Source of the DNA: an uncultured Merdimonas sp. | GTDB lineage: Bacteria; Bacillota; Clostridia; Lachnospirales; Lachnospiraceae | Assembly: GCA_944378225.1 (NCBI GenBank) | Contig: CALWGE010000008.1 | Span: 1-56,888 of the forward strand | Length of the DNA stretch: 56,888 nucleotides | Reading direction: 5' to 3' | Position numbers and translations under genes: made by a program | Shown: positions 17,156-25,158 of the stretch, in pieces | How positions within the stretch are numbered: the first letter of the stretch is position 1 | Layout: every line of letters starts with the position of its first letter | Notes under the pieces: generated by a model | Database searches by the model: none | Told to the model about the DNA's origin: nothing | The model's input: only the letters and a program-made list of their open reading frames with translations

Positions 17156-17800
17156 ATGAACTATTCAGAAAATCTTCTGTTTCAATGCGTCAGTGAAAAT
17201 GACTGCAGAAGAATGCTGGACTGTATGAAAGCCAGAAAACGTGATTTTTTTGCCGGTGAAGAAATTTATTCCTTTGATACTCCACGCAAAATCGTGGGGA
17301 TTCTTCTCAGCGGACAGGCTGCTGTGGTGCGTTATGAATATAACGGTACCCGAAGTATTCTGGAAAATCTTTCTCCCAAAGGAATCTTTGGAGAACATCT
17401 TTCCTTTGTTCCCAGCGACGATTCCTGTATTGCCGTAGTCTGTCAGACAGACTGCCAGGTTCTTTTTATCGATTACCAGCGTCTGACTGCCACCTGCCAG
17501 AACGCCTGCTCCTGCCATACTCAGCTGATCCGGAATCTTCTGCAGCTTCTCTCTGACAAAACCCGTTCTTTAAGCGAACGTGTAGAGGTTTTAAGTCAGA
17601 GAAGCATCCGTGAAAAGCTCATGTGCTATTTCATGCAGCTGGCTGCCGGAAAAAACAGCAGTACCTTTGAACTTCCCTTCACTATGATCGATTTTGCCGA
17701 CTTTCTGTCTGTAAACCGCAGTGCCATGATACGGGAACTTGGAAAAATGAAGCAGGAAGGGCTGATCCGGATTTCCCGGAGGACCATTACCCTTCTTTAG
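17156..17800 (+). CDS. Crp/Fnr-family transcriptional regulator, cysteine-rich
   Basis: A 214-residue regulator with an N-terminal cyclic-nucleotide-binding-like beta-barrel (about 20-120) and a C-terminal winged helix (FADFLSVNRSAMIRELGKMKQEGLI). It contains about ten cysteines, including the regular C11-x5-C17-x5-C23 and the cluster CQNACSC, which suggests metal or redox sensing. That pattern is not the classical Fnr CxxC set. The ATG at 17156 is chosen over 17054 because family similarity begins there; its ribosome site (AAGGTAAGG) is weak. It is divergent from rubredoxin and its stop overlaps the end of the AAA+ gene on the other strand. Confidence 0.85.
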   Translation: MNYSENLLFQCVSENDCRRMLDCMKARKRDFFAGEEIYSFDTPRKIVGILLSGQAAVVRYEYNGTRSILENLSPKGIFGEHLSFVPSDDSCIAVVCQTDCQVLFIDYQRLTATCQNACSCHTQLIRNLLQLLSDKTRSLSERVEVLSQRSIREKLMCYFMQLAAGKNSSTFELPFTMIDFADFLSVNRSAMIRELGKMKQEGLIRISRRTITLL

Positions 17801-19310
17801 ACAGCCTTTCTATTTCCTTTCTGATTTCCCGGTCGCTTTCTGTCAGAAGACTCTGGCTGTATCTGTGATAGCGCTCGCATTCACAGGAACAGAGAAATGC
17901 GGCCGCATCCTCCGATCTGTTAAGCCCTGTCAGAAACAGCACCATTTCCTGGCTGTTTCCGAAAGCTGTCTCCAGGAAATCAAAGGCATGCTCCAGCATT
18001 CTGCTGCCTTCTTCCTGAAATTTTTCATATTTTTCCCGTTCTGCGGAAAAAAGTTCCCGCAGAATATCGAAAGCAGCAGGTCCGTTTTCCGGATGCTGTT
18101 TCATTAATTCTGTCTCATAAATCCCCAGCACTTCTTCCAGATGCAGCAGTCTCCTCTCCTCTTCCCGGTTCAGAAGTTCTGCCCTTTTCTTTCCTTCACG
18201 CTCCTGCTGCACCTCTTTCTGAATATCTCCGATTACTCCGGGAATCTCTTCCTCTGACAATGTACTTTCCCTCAGTTTCGCTCCTGCTTTCTTCATTTTC
18301 CCATACAGGATCTCAGTAAACAGCTCCTGAACACGAATTCTGTGAAATTCCGCCATACAACCGGACAGCAGAAGACTGATCACACTCAGCCGCTCATCAA
18401 AGGAGGCGTGAGACAGTTTCTTAATCATACTCTCCCGTATTTCTCCTTTCAGAATGCGGTCGATCGCATAATCATTCTTGTATTTCCGGTACAGCTCCAG
18501 ATAGTTTGCAAATTCTCCTGCAATCCGGTCATGCTGGATGTACTGGCGCACAACCTCTTTATCCACAGGCTTGCCCAGTTTCTCATACACCTCCAGCAGC
18601 CTGGACAGATCTTCCCAGCCTCTGGGCGTGGCAAACATTTTTCCGTCCACGGTAGTCTCCATCTGATAGAAATTTCCGGGACGCACATCCAGATATGAGA
18701 TGACCGCCGGATGAATCTGTGTTTTAAGCGCATACTCCCGGAAGACCTCATAATCAGGTTCCACCTGAATCTTTTTCACACGATCCAATGTCACCACATC
18801 AAAATCTCGGACCGATTTATTATACTCCGGGGGATTCCCTGCAGCCACAATCACCCATCCTTCAGGAATAGGATGATTTCCAAAGGTTTTACATTGAAGA
18901 AACTGCAGCATGGCAGGCGCCAGTGTCTCGGAAACACAGTTAATCTCATCAATGAACAGAATTCCCTCCCTCAGCCCTGTCTTTTTCATTTTTTCATAAA
19001 TAGACGCGACAATTTCGCTCATGGTATATTCCGTCACAGCCTTCTTCTGTCCGTCATACTCCTGTTCAGAAATAAACGGAAGACCGATGGCGCTCTGACG
19101 TGTATGATGTGTAATTGTATACGCTACCAGACCGATTCCGCATTCCCTGGCAATCTGCTCCATAATCTGTGTCTTTCCGATACCCGGAGCCCCCAACAGC
19201 AGTACAGGTCTCTGCCGTACAGCCGGAATTTCATAATCCCCGTATTTATCCTTCAGAAGATATGCTTCCACTGCGTCTTTAATTTCCTGTTTTGCCCGTT
19301 TAATATTCAT
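17787..19310 (-). CDS. MoxR-type AAA+ ATPase
   Basis: A 507-residue ATPase with Walker A GAPGIGKT (40-47), Walker B FIDEIN (119-124), and a sensor-1 segment AAGNPPEYN typical of MoxR and dynein-like AAA+ proteins. The N-terminal 270 residues hold the ATPase core. The rest is helical and charged, with no recognised domain. MoxR proteins usually act with VWA proteins as chaperones in assembling or activating targets. It is the last gene of a three-gene operon, and its start overlaps the VWA gene by 11 nt after a strong GGAGGAG site. The family is clear; the target is unknown. Confidence 0.88.
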   Translation of the reverse strand: MNIKRAKQEIKDAVEAYLLKDKYGDYEIPAVRQRPVLLLGAPGIGKTQIMEQIARECGIGLVAYTITHHTRQSAIGLPFISEQEYDGQKKAVTEYTMSEIVASIYEKMKKTGLREGILFIDEINCVSETLAPAMLQFLQCKTFGNHPIPEGWVIVAAGNPPEYNKSVRDFDVVTLDRVKKIQVEPDYEVFREYALKTQIHPAVISYLDVRPGNFYQMETTVDGKMFATPRGWEDLSRLLEVYEKLGKPVDKEVVRQYIQHDRIAGEFANYLELYRKYKNDYAIDRILKGEIRESMIKKLSHASFDERLSVISLLLSGCMAEFHRIRVQELFTEILYGKMKKAGAKLRESTLSEEEIPGVIGDIQKEVQQEREGKKRAELLNREEERRLLHLEEVLGIYETELMKQHPENGPAAFDILRELFSAEREKYEKFQEEGSRMLEHAFDFLETAFGNSQEMVLFLTGLNRSEDAAAFLCSCECERYHRYSQSLLTESDREIRKEIERLSKEG

Positions 19311-20634
19311 TCTGACTCTCCTCCTCTGTCAAATCATGCTCCCCAAGAATCAGCTTTATGGCCCAGGGAGGCACATCCACATCCCGATACTGTTTCTGCA
19401 GAAACAGGAAGGCCGTCTCGAAAGGCGGCATGGCAACCGGAAAAATTCCATAACCATCTGTAAAATACAGAAGCCCCCGAAGACGCCCGTAAACCCTTTC
19501 TGCCATCTGCTTTTCCACATATGCAAAAGCCGGCCGGAAATCTGTTCCACCGCCGCCTTTTAAAACCACATGCTCCATATATTCTTTCAGTTCTTCGGCA
19601 TTCTCAATGAGTACATCTGACTGTACCCGTTCGTCGCACTGAAGAATATGTATCCTGGCATTCCGAAAAAAACTTTCCGTCTCAGACAGCACCTGACAGG
19701 TCTCTTCCAGGAAACGTCTTACAAGCTCCCCCTTACAGGACATGGAAGTATCAATTACTATCACAAGCTCTTCTATTCGCCGGATTTCTCTCGTCTCCTG
19801 CGGCTCAATCAGCGGCATGTTTCCATACAGACTCATTCCATAGGTATAAAAAATGTAATCAAAACTGTCGGGATCCACCTGTATTTCTTCCCGCAGCGCT
19901 GAAAATTTCCTCAGGAATTCACGGTAATCACAGCGGGAACGGCTGCTTATTTTCAGCTGCTCCAGCATATTGCCTTCCCCTTCTGAGGCCTCTCTGGAAA
20001 ATAATGAAATCTCTGTCTGCATGCGCTCCCGGATATCATCCCACTGCTGGCGGCTGGGATTCTGCATGCCAGGTTTTTTCTCCTGTTCCCAGAGACTGTG
20101 GTCATCCGGATGAAATTCCCGATTCCATCGCAACAGTTCTGCCTCAGAAAGTTTATATGTCTGAAGCTCCCGGTAAATCCCCTCTGCCGTCAGAACCGGC
20201 AGCTTTCTCGAAAGTCTCGCAATACAGCTTTTACGAAAAGCGCCTGACGGCACATGTGCACAGCTCAGATAGAGACTGTCCAGGAGAGCCTCCGCAGCCA
20301 CATCACAGGCCAGATCCCACAGCTGCTTTTTTCTGCCTTTCCGGTCGAAAGGATGGGCAAACAGACAGTGAAACAGAATGTGAAGATACAGACGGACCAC
20401 ACAGGCCCGGTTTTTCTGATAAAGTTCCATAAGACTGTCCGGTTCAAAGAAAAGTACCGCCCCATCCGTTCCCGCCGGCTCTGTCTGCCCGGGTATACAT
20501 TCCAGACTTCCCAGTGCCAGATCCAGATATTTAAGATGCAGATAAAGTTCATTTCTTACGCTTCCCAGAATCCTTCTCCCCAGTTTCTCCTTTTCCAGAA
20601 TTTTTTTCTGTTCTTCCAGTATCGGACTTTTCAT
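19300..20634 (-). CDS. VWA-domain protein with DUF2201-like N-terminus
   Basis: A 444-residue cytoplasmic protein. The C-terminal von Willebrand A domain has a complete MIDAS: DTSMS at 295-299, Thr364 in GGGTDF, and Asp393 in YFTDGYG. The N-terminal region resembles the DUF2201 putative metallopeptidase: HILFH (85-89), a third His at 94, and the WDLACDVAAE helix with Asp111. The HExxH glutamate is Ile, so zinc protease activity is doubtful. It sits between an LRR protein gene and a MoxR ATPase gene; MoxR-VWA pairs are a known functional unit. There is no signal peptide. Confidence 0.85.
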   Translation of the reverse strand: MKSPILEEQKKILEKEKLGRRILGSVRNELYLHLKYLDLALGSLECIPGQTEPAGTDGAVLFFEPDSLMELYQKNRACVVRLYLHILFHCLFAHPFDRKGRKKQLWDLACDVAAEALLDSLYLSCAHVPSGAFRKSCIARLSRKLPVLTAEGIYRELQTYKLSEAELLRWNREFHPDDHSLWEQEKKPGMQNPSRQQWDDIRERMQTEISLFSREASEGEGNMLEQLKISSRSRCDYREFLRKFSALREEIQVDPDSFDYIFYTYGMSLYGNMPLIEPQETREIRRIEELVIVIDTSMSCKGELVRRFLEETCQVLSETESFFRNARIHILQCDERVQSDVLIENAEELKEYMEHVVLKGGGGTDFRPAFAYVEKQMAERVYGRLRGLLYFTDGYGIFPVAMPPFETAFLFLQKQYRDVDVPPWAIKLILGEHDLTEEESQNEY

Positions 20635-20649
20635 GATCCGTTTCCTTTC

Positions 20650-21648
20650 CTACAATTCAAATCGCTGCTCTCTTTTCTGTTTCAGCTCCTGTCCCTGGCT
20701 TTGTGTGCCGCGCAAAGCCTCCAGCAGAAAGGCAACTCCCTCAGGAAAGCTGCCGGAAGCAGCCTGCGGAACAATCTGTTCCAGAAGCTTTCTCCCCTCT
20801 TCCATGGGTATTTTCTCAAACACAATTTCTTTCAGGTACTCCAAAAGTTCTATATTTTTATCAGTCACCGCTTTTTTCAGCGCTGCTCCCATGTGCTCTT
20901 TTACCCATTCCCGGTACATTTCCCGATTCTCCGGCAGAAGGCCTGCCGGGTAACGGAGCCTGCCAAGCGCCATCTCAAAAACTGTTTCAAAATCTTCCTC
21001 TGCCTTTGCCCGGTAAAAGCAGGCGTCGTAAGCACGAAAATCAAACTTTCGATCATAGAAGCAGTTTCTGTAATTCATACCACTTCCATGCGTATGAATC
21101 TCCAGAATTCTTGCCGGAGTATTTTCCACGCTCTCTTCAAAAAATTCCGGAAAAACCAGCTTTGCACAGCGGCTTCCTTCCAGAAATACTGTCAGCTTTT
21201 CGGGTATCTCCATCAGAATTTCACGAAGGCAGGACATCTCCCCCGCCTTAAGATACAGTTTCAGTTCCTTCACAGCATGACAGCCCGTGAAGAGTCCCGC
21301 TCCCAAATCAGTAAGCCCGCCCCAGAATCGAATACTGGCCAGCCTGCCGCAGTTATAAAAAGCATAGGCTCCGATTTTTTCCAGCGACGCTGGAAGGCTG
21401 ACTGCTGTAAGCGCCGCTCCTGTCAGAGCCGGGGGATTTCCCGTGTCGCCGTCTCCCCATATCTTCAGTCTGTGACTTTGAAGTTCACGTTCCATTCTTT
21501 TTTCATCCATGTGATCAGAAAATGCATAAGGCGCCAGCTCTGTTACCGGACAGTTTTCTATTGTATCCGGCAGTTCTGCCTCCGGACTGTACTCATAACA
21601 GCGCCAGATAATGGCTTTGCCGTTTTTTATTTCATAAGCGATTTTCAT
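20650..21648 (-). CDS. Cytoplasmic leucine-rich-repeat (BspA-like) protein
   Basis: A 332-residue protein with no signal peptide. BspA-type LRR_5 units occupy about residues 20-150 (ITELAPYAF-like and LPASLEKIGAYAFYNCGRLASIRF). A middle part of about 150-220 has no recognised motif. The C-terminal third is helical with an ankyrin-like turn (ALKKAVTDKNIELLEYLKE). A GGAGG ribosome site precedes the ATG. It is the first gene of the operon with VWA and MoxR genes, 15 nt from the VWA start. It may be a substrate-binding adaptor for the MoxR-VWA pair, which is inference. Confidence 0.78.
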   Translation of the reverse strand: MKIAYEIKNGKAIIWRCYEYSPEAELPDTIENCPVTELAPYAFSDHMDEKRMERELQSHRLKIWGDGDTGNPPALTGAALTAVSLPASLEKIGAYAFYNCGRLASIRFWGGLTDLGAGLFTGCHAVKELKLYLKAGEMSCLREILMEIPEKLTVFLEGSRCAKLVFPEFFEESVENTPARILEIHTHGSGMNYRNCFYDRKFDFRAYDACFYRAKAEEDFETVFEMALGRLRYPAGLLPENREMYREWVKEHMGAALKKAVTDKNIELLEYLKEIVFEKIPMEEGRKLLEQIVPQAASGSFPEGVAFLLEALRGTQSQGQELKQKREQRFEL

Positions 21649-21751
21649 GCGTTTCCTCCGAATTACTACCTGTCATTTCCGGTAAAATCATTGTATACCA
21701 TTGCGCTCCATCCTGCAACGAAGCAGACTGACATTTTGCATATTTTTCGCT

Positions 21752-21767
21752 CAACAATATCTAGTAA
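21752..21767 (+). promoter_or_regulatory. NrdR box 1
   Basis: CAACAATATCTAGTAA matches the NrdR consensus ACACTATATATAGTGT at the central positions (CwATATxTAGT). It lies just upstream of the -35 of nrdD, 32 bp centre-to-centre from box 2. Confidence 0.65.
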
Positions 21768-21774
21768 TTTCTCA

Positions 21775-21803
21775 TTGACATTACTACTATATATTGTTAA
21801 AAT
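21775..21803 (+). promoter_or_regulatory. nrdD promoter
   Basis: -35 TTGACA (21775-21780), 17-bp spacer, -10 TAAAAT (21798-21803). This is near-consensus for the housekeeping sigma factor. NrdR box 2 fills the spacer and touches the -10. Confidence 0.75.
21784..21799 (+). promoter_or_regulatory. NrdR box 2
   Basis: CTACTATATATTGTTA matches the NrdR consensus core (ACTATATATwGT). It lies between -35 and -10, so bound NrdR would block polymerase. The spacing of 32 bp to box 1 is the usual three helical turns. Confidence 0.7.
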
Positions 21804-21887
21804 ACTCTTTGCCGGTTAAGGCTATACCATATGATGTAAAACTGCTTTTGAGAAACAAACACCTGAACATAGAGGGAGAATATTCTT

Positions 21888-24065
21888 ATGAAAATCATTA
21901 AGCGCAGCGGATCAGAGGTATCCTTTGACCCCCAGAAAATCGTAATTGCCGTCACCAAGGCAAATGAAAGCGTTGTTCCCAGTGCCCGTATGTCTGCCGT
22001 GCAGATTAAGCGGATTGCAGAGGATGTGGAAAGTGCTGCCCAGAACATGAACCGTTCTTTAAGCGTGGAAGAAATTCAGGATATGGTAGAAGACCAGATC
22101 ATGAATCAGCGGGCTTTCGATGTGGCCAGACGATACATCACTTACCGCTACCGCCGTGCTCTGGTACGCAAATCCAATACCACGGATGAACAGATTCTGA
22201 GCCTGATTGAATGCAACAATGAAGAAGTTAAACAGGAAAATTCCAATAAGAATCCCACTGTCAACAGCGTGCAGCGCGACTACATGGCCGGAGAAGTCAG
22301 CAAAGATATTACAAAACGTCTTCTTCTCCCCCCGGATATTGTCAATGCGCATGAGCAGGGTCTGATTCATTTCCATGATGCAGATTATTTTGCCCAGCAT
22401 ATGCATAACTGTGATCTGGTCAATCTGGAGGATATGCTTCAGAATGGCACTGTCATCAGCGGAACCCTGATTGAGAAGCCCCACAGTTTCTCTACTGCCT
22501 GCAACATTGCCACTCAGATCATCGCCCAGGTAGCGTCCTGTCAGTATGGAGGACAGAGCATCAGCCTGACTCACCTGGCTCCTTTCGTAAATATCAGCCG
22601 TCAGAAAATCCGGCGCCAGGTAGCGGAGGAACTTCATTCCATCCGGGAAGCTGTTACAGAAGACGAAATCACAGCTATCACTGAAAAGCGCCTTCGTGAA
22701 GAGGTAAAAAACGGCGTTCAGATGATCCAGTATCAGGTAGTAACTCTGATGACCACGAACGGACAGGCCCCCTTTGTGACGGTCTTTATGTACCTGAATG
22801 AAGCAAAGGACCCGCAGGAAAAGCAGGATCTGGCTCTGATTATCGAAGAGACTCTGCGCCAGCGTTATCAGGGTGTCAAGAATGAAAAAGGTGTCTGGAT
22901 CACACCGGCATTCCCGAAGCTTATTTACGTTCTGGAAGAAGACAATATCCATGAAGACAGCCCGTATTATTATCTTACAAAACTGGCTGCCAAATGTACC
23001 GCCAAACGGATGGTACCGGACTATATCTCTGAAAAAATCATGCTTCAGAATAAGATCGATAAAAATGGGGAAGGTCACTGCTACACCTGTATGGGCTGCC
23101 GCAGTTTCCTGACTCCGTATGTGGATGAAAACGGAAAGCCGAAATATTACGGCCGGTTTAATCAGGGAGTAGTAACCGTCAATCTGGTAGACATCGGGCT
23201 CTCTGCAGGAGGCAGTCTGGAAAAATTCTGGGAAATTTTTGACGAGCGAATGGAGCTCTGCCACCGGGCACTGCAGTGCCGTCACGAACGTCTGACCGGA
23301 ACTCTGTCCGATGCTGCACCGATTCTCTGGCAGTACGGAGCACTCCTGCGTCTGAAAAAAGGTGAAAAAATCGATAAATATCTGCACGGAGGCTACTCTA
23401 CCCTGTCTCTTGGATACGCAGGCTTATGGGAGTGCGTGTTCAGCCTGAACGGCAAAAAGCTCACAGAACCGGAAGGTGAGGCTCTTGGGCTGGAGATTAT
23501 GAAAAAGCTGAATGAATATACAGCAAAATGGAAAGCCGAAGAAAACATTGATTACTCCCTGTACGGCACTCCGCTTGAAAGTACCACCTACAAGTTTTCC
23601 AAATGTCTCCAGAAGCGGTTTGGTATTATTAAAGGCGTTACTGACCGTAACTACATTACCAACAGCTATCATGTTCATGTAACTGAAAACATTGACGCTT
23701 TCGATAAACTGGCCCTGGAGGCAAAATTCCAGACTCTCTCTCCGGGCGGAGCAATTTCTTATGTGGAAGTGCCGAATATGCAGAATAATCTGGATGCTGT
23801 GCTGTCTGTTATGAAATTTATCTACGATCACATCATGTATGCGGAGCTGAACACCAAGAGTGATTACTGTCAGGTCTGCGGATATGACGGGGAAATTGAG
23901 ATCAGAGAAGACGAGCACGGGAAACTTATCTGGCAGTGCCCGAACTGCGGCAATACAGACCAGAATAAGATGAATGTGGCCAGAAGAACCTGCGGCTACA
24001 TCGGAACCCAGTTCTGGAATCAGGGCCGTACCCAGGAAATACGGGAACGCGTACTGCATCTGTAA
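21888..24065 (+). CDS. nrdD: Anaerobic ribonucleoside-triphosphate reductase
   Basis: Makes deoxyribonucleotides from NTPs without oxygen, using a glycyl radical. The 725 residues start with an ATP-cone allosteric domain (about 1-90, KIIKRSGSEVSFDPQKI), then the ten-stranded barrel. Near the C-terminus are a four-cysteine zinc site (CQVCGYDG and CPNCG) and the radical motif RTCGYIG, with Gly703 as the radical site. A GGGAG site precedes the ATG. It is followed by nrdG after a hairpin. The two NrdR-like boxes over its promoter imply repression when nucleotides are abundant. Confidence 0.97.
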   Translation: MKIIKRSGSEVSFDPQKIVIAVTKANESVVPSARMSAVQIKRIAEDVESAAQNMNRSLSVEEIQDMVEDQIMNQRAFDVARRYITYRYRRALVRKSNTTDEQILSLIECNNEEVKQENSNKNPTVNSVQRDYMAGEVSKDITKRLLLPPDIVNAHEQGLIHFHDADYFAQHMHNCDLVNLEDMLQNGTVISGTLIEKPHSFSTACNIATQIIAQVASCQYGGQSISLTHLAPFVNISRQKIRRQVAEELHSIREAVTEDEITAITEKRLREEVKNGVQMIQYQVVTLMTTNGQAPFVTVFMYLNEAKDPQEKQDLALIIEETLRQRYQGVKNEKGVWITPAFPKLIYVLEEDNIHEDSPYYYLTKLAAKCTAKRMVPDYISEKIMLQNKIDKNGEGHCYTCMGCRSFLTPYVDENGKPKYYGRFNQGVVTVNLVDIGLSAGGSLEKFWEIFDERMELCHRALQCRHERLTGTLSDAAPILWQYGALLRLKKGEKIDKYLHGGYSTLSLGYAGLWECVFSLNGKKLTEPEGEALGLEIMKKLNEYTAKWKAEENIDYSLYGTPLESTTYKFSKCLQKRFGIIKGVTDRNYITNSYHVHVTENIDAFDKLALEAKFQTLSPGGAISYVEVPNMQNNLDAVLSVMKFIYDHIMYAELNTKSDYCQVCGYDGEIEIREDEHGKLIWQCPNCGNTDQNKMNVARRTCGYIGTQFWNQGRTQEIRERVLHL

Positions 24066-24085
24066 ATTTTCCATTACATATACCA

Positions 24086-24118
24086 GGGGCTTCCGGAAAA
24101 TCCGGAAGCCCGTTTCTT
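24086..24118 (+). terminator. Hairpin between nrdD and nrdG
   Basis: A perfect 11-bp stem (GGGCTTCCGGA / TCCGGAAGCCC) with an AAA loop is followed by GTTTCTTC. It may partly terminate transcription so that less activase than reductase is made, or stabilise the nrdD mRNA end. Confidence 0.7.
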
Positions 24119-24138
24119 CTGAACTGTGAGGTATCTTT

Positions 24139-24702
24139 ATGAATTACGCCGCTATCAAAAAAAATGATATTGCAAATGGTCCCGGTGTCCGGGTCTCTCT
24201 TTTCGTGAGCGGTTGTCGGCACCACTGCCGGAACTGCTTTAATCGGGAAGCCTGGGATTTTTCTTACGGACAGCCTTTCACACAGGAAACCGTGGACGAG
24301 CTGCTCACTGCCCTTTCCCCTTCTTATGTGGCAGGTCTTTCACTGCTTGGCGGTGAACCTCTGGAGCCTGAAAACCAGGAAGCTCTCCTGTTACTTGTAC
24401 GTCGGTTCCGGGAACGCTTTCCTCACAAAAATCTCTGGTGCTACACCGGTTTCACCTTTGAAACAGACCTTCTGACAGGGACTGTGGGGAATCCGGAAAC
24501 TCTGCGTTCTCTTCTTTCCTGTATTGACGTACTTGTAGACGGACGGTTTGTAGAAGAACTAAAAGATGCCGGTCTTATATTTCGGGGTTCGTCCAATCAG
24601 AATATCATAGATGTTCCAAAATCTCTGAAAGCCGGAAAAACGGTTCTTCTGGAAGGCACCTGGCGGCGGAAAATGGGAAGCGGAGATATCGACGAGCTTT
24701 AG
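24139..24702 (+). CDS. nrdG: Anaerobic ribonucleotide reductase activating protein
   Basis: Radical SAM enzyme that creates the glycyl radical on NrdD. The 4Fe-4S motif CxxxCxxC is C26-C30-C33 (GCRHHCRNCF). The SAM-binding GGE stretch is LLGGEPLEP. The 187 residues are typical. It lies directly downstream of nrdD in the same direction. The stop codon overlaps by 4 nt the stop of the convergent MarR gene, leaving no room for a terminator. Confidence 0.96.
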   Translation: MNYAAIKKNDIANGPGVRVSLFVSGCRHHCRNCFNREAWDFSYGQPFTQETVDELLTALSPSYVAGLSLLGGEPLEPENQEALLLLVRRFRERFPHKNLWCYTGFTFETDLLTGTVGNPETLRSLLSCIDVLVDGRFVEELKDAGLIFRGSSNQNIIDVPKSLKAGKTVLLEGTWRRKMGSGDIDEL

Positions 24703-25145
24703 TTTTCCTGCCCGTCGACCGCTCTGTTCAGGTTCTCCTCTACTTTTCTGAGAACCTGATACAGTCCTTCCATTTCCTCTTCCGGAATATCTCCCCATAT
24801 TTTATCATCCAGCTCCTGAAAAATCCTGCGGACCTGCTCCGCTTTTTCTTTTCCTTCTTCTGTCAGACAGATCAGAAAGGATCTCCGGCAGGACGGATTA
24901 TTTTCTCTTGTCAGAAGTCCTGCTTTCTCCATTTTATCCAGATTTCGTGACATGGTAGCCGTATCCCGCATACAGAAATCCGCCAGTTCCCTCTGTGTCA
25001 TAGGGCCTTTTCCCTGAAGACAGAATAATGCACGTGCCTGTCCTTCTCCTACTGTCAGACCAAGCTGCTGAAGTCTGGGAGCTATCAGTTTTTTCCGTTC
25101 CATATCCAGTCTGTGAAGAATCTCCCTTATCTCCTCTTTTCTCAT
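24699..25145 (-). CDS. MarR-family regulator (ABC exporter operon)
   Basis: A 148-residue winged-helix regulator. The recognition region reads MTQRELADFCMRDTATMSRNLDKMEKAGLLTR, and the wing is ENNPSCRRSFLICLTEEG. The ATG at 25145 begins the family; the longer open frame to 25307 runs into the upstream transporter gene. It is the last gene of the operon after two ABC exporter genes (13-nt gap), and so is probably their autoregulator. It converges with nrdG with a 4-nt overlap. Confidence 0.9.
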   Translation of the reverse strand: MRKEEIREILHRLDMERKKLIAPRLQQLGLTVGEGQARALFCLQGKGPMTQRELADFCMRDTATMSRNLDKMEKAGLLTRENNPSCRRSFLICLTEEGKEKAEQVRRIFQELDDKIWGDIPEEEMEGLYQVLRKVEENLNRAVDGQEN

Positions 25146-25158
25146 AATTTTCCCTTTC

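Noticed and set aside
20254-21819. 521-codon plus-strand open frame
   Set aside because: It runs antisense through the LRR and VWA genes, has no ribosome site or recognisable domain, and reads as low-complexity Ser/Phe/Leu-rich protein.
22059-23387. 442-codon minus-strand open frame
   Set aside because: It lies wholly antisense to nrdD, whose motifs are complete. Its length reflects codon bias on the opposite strand.
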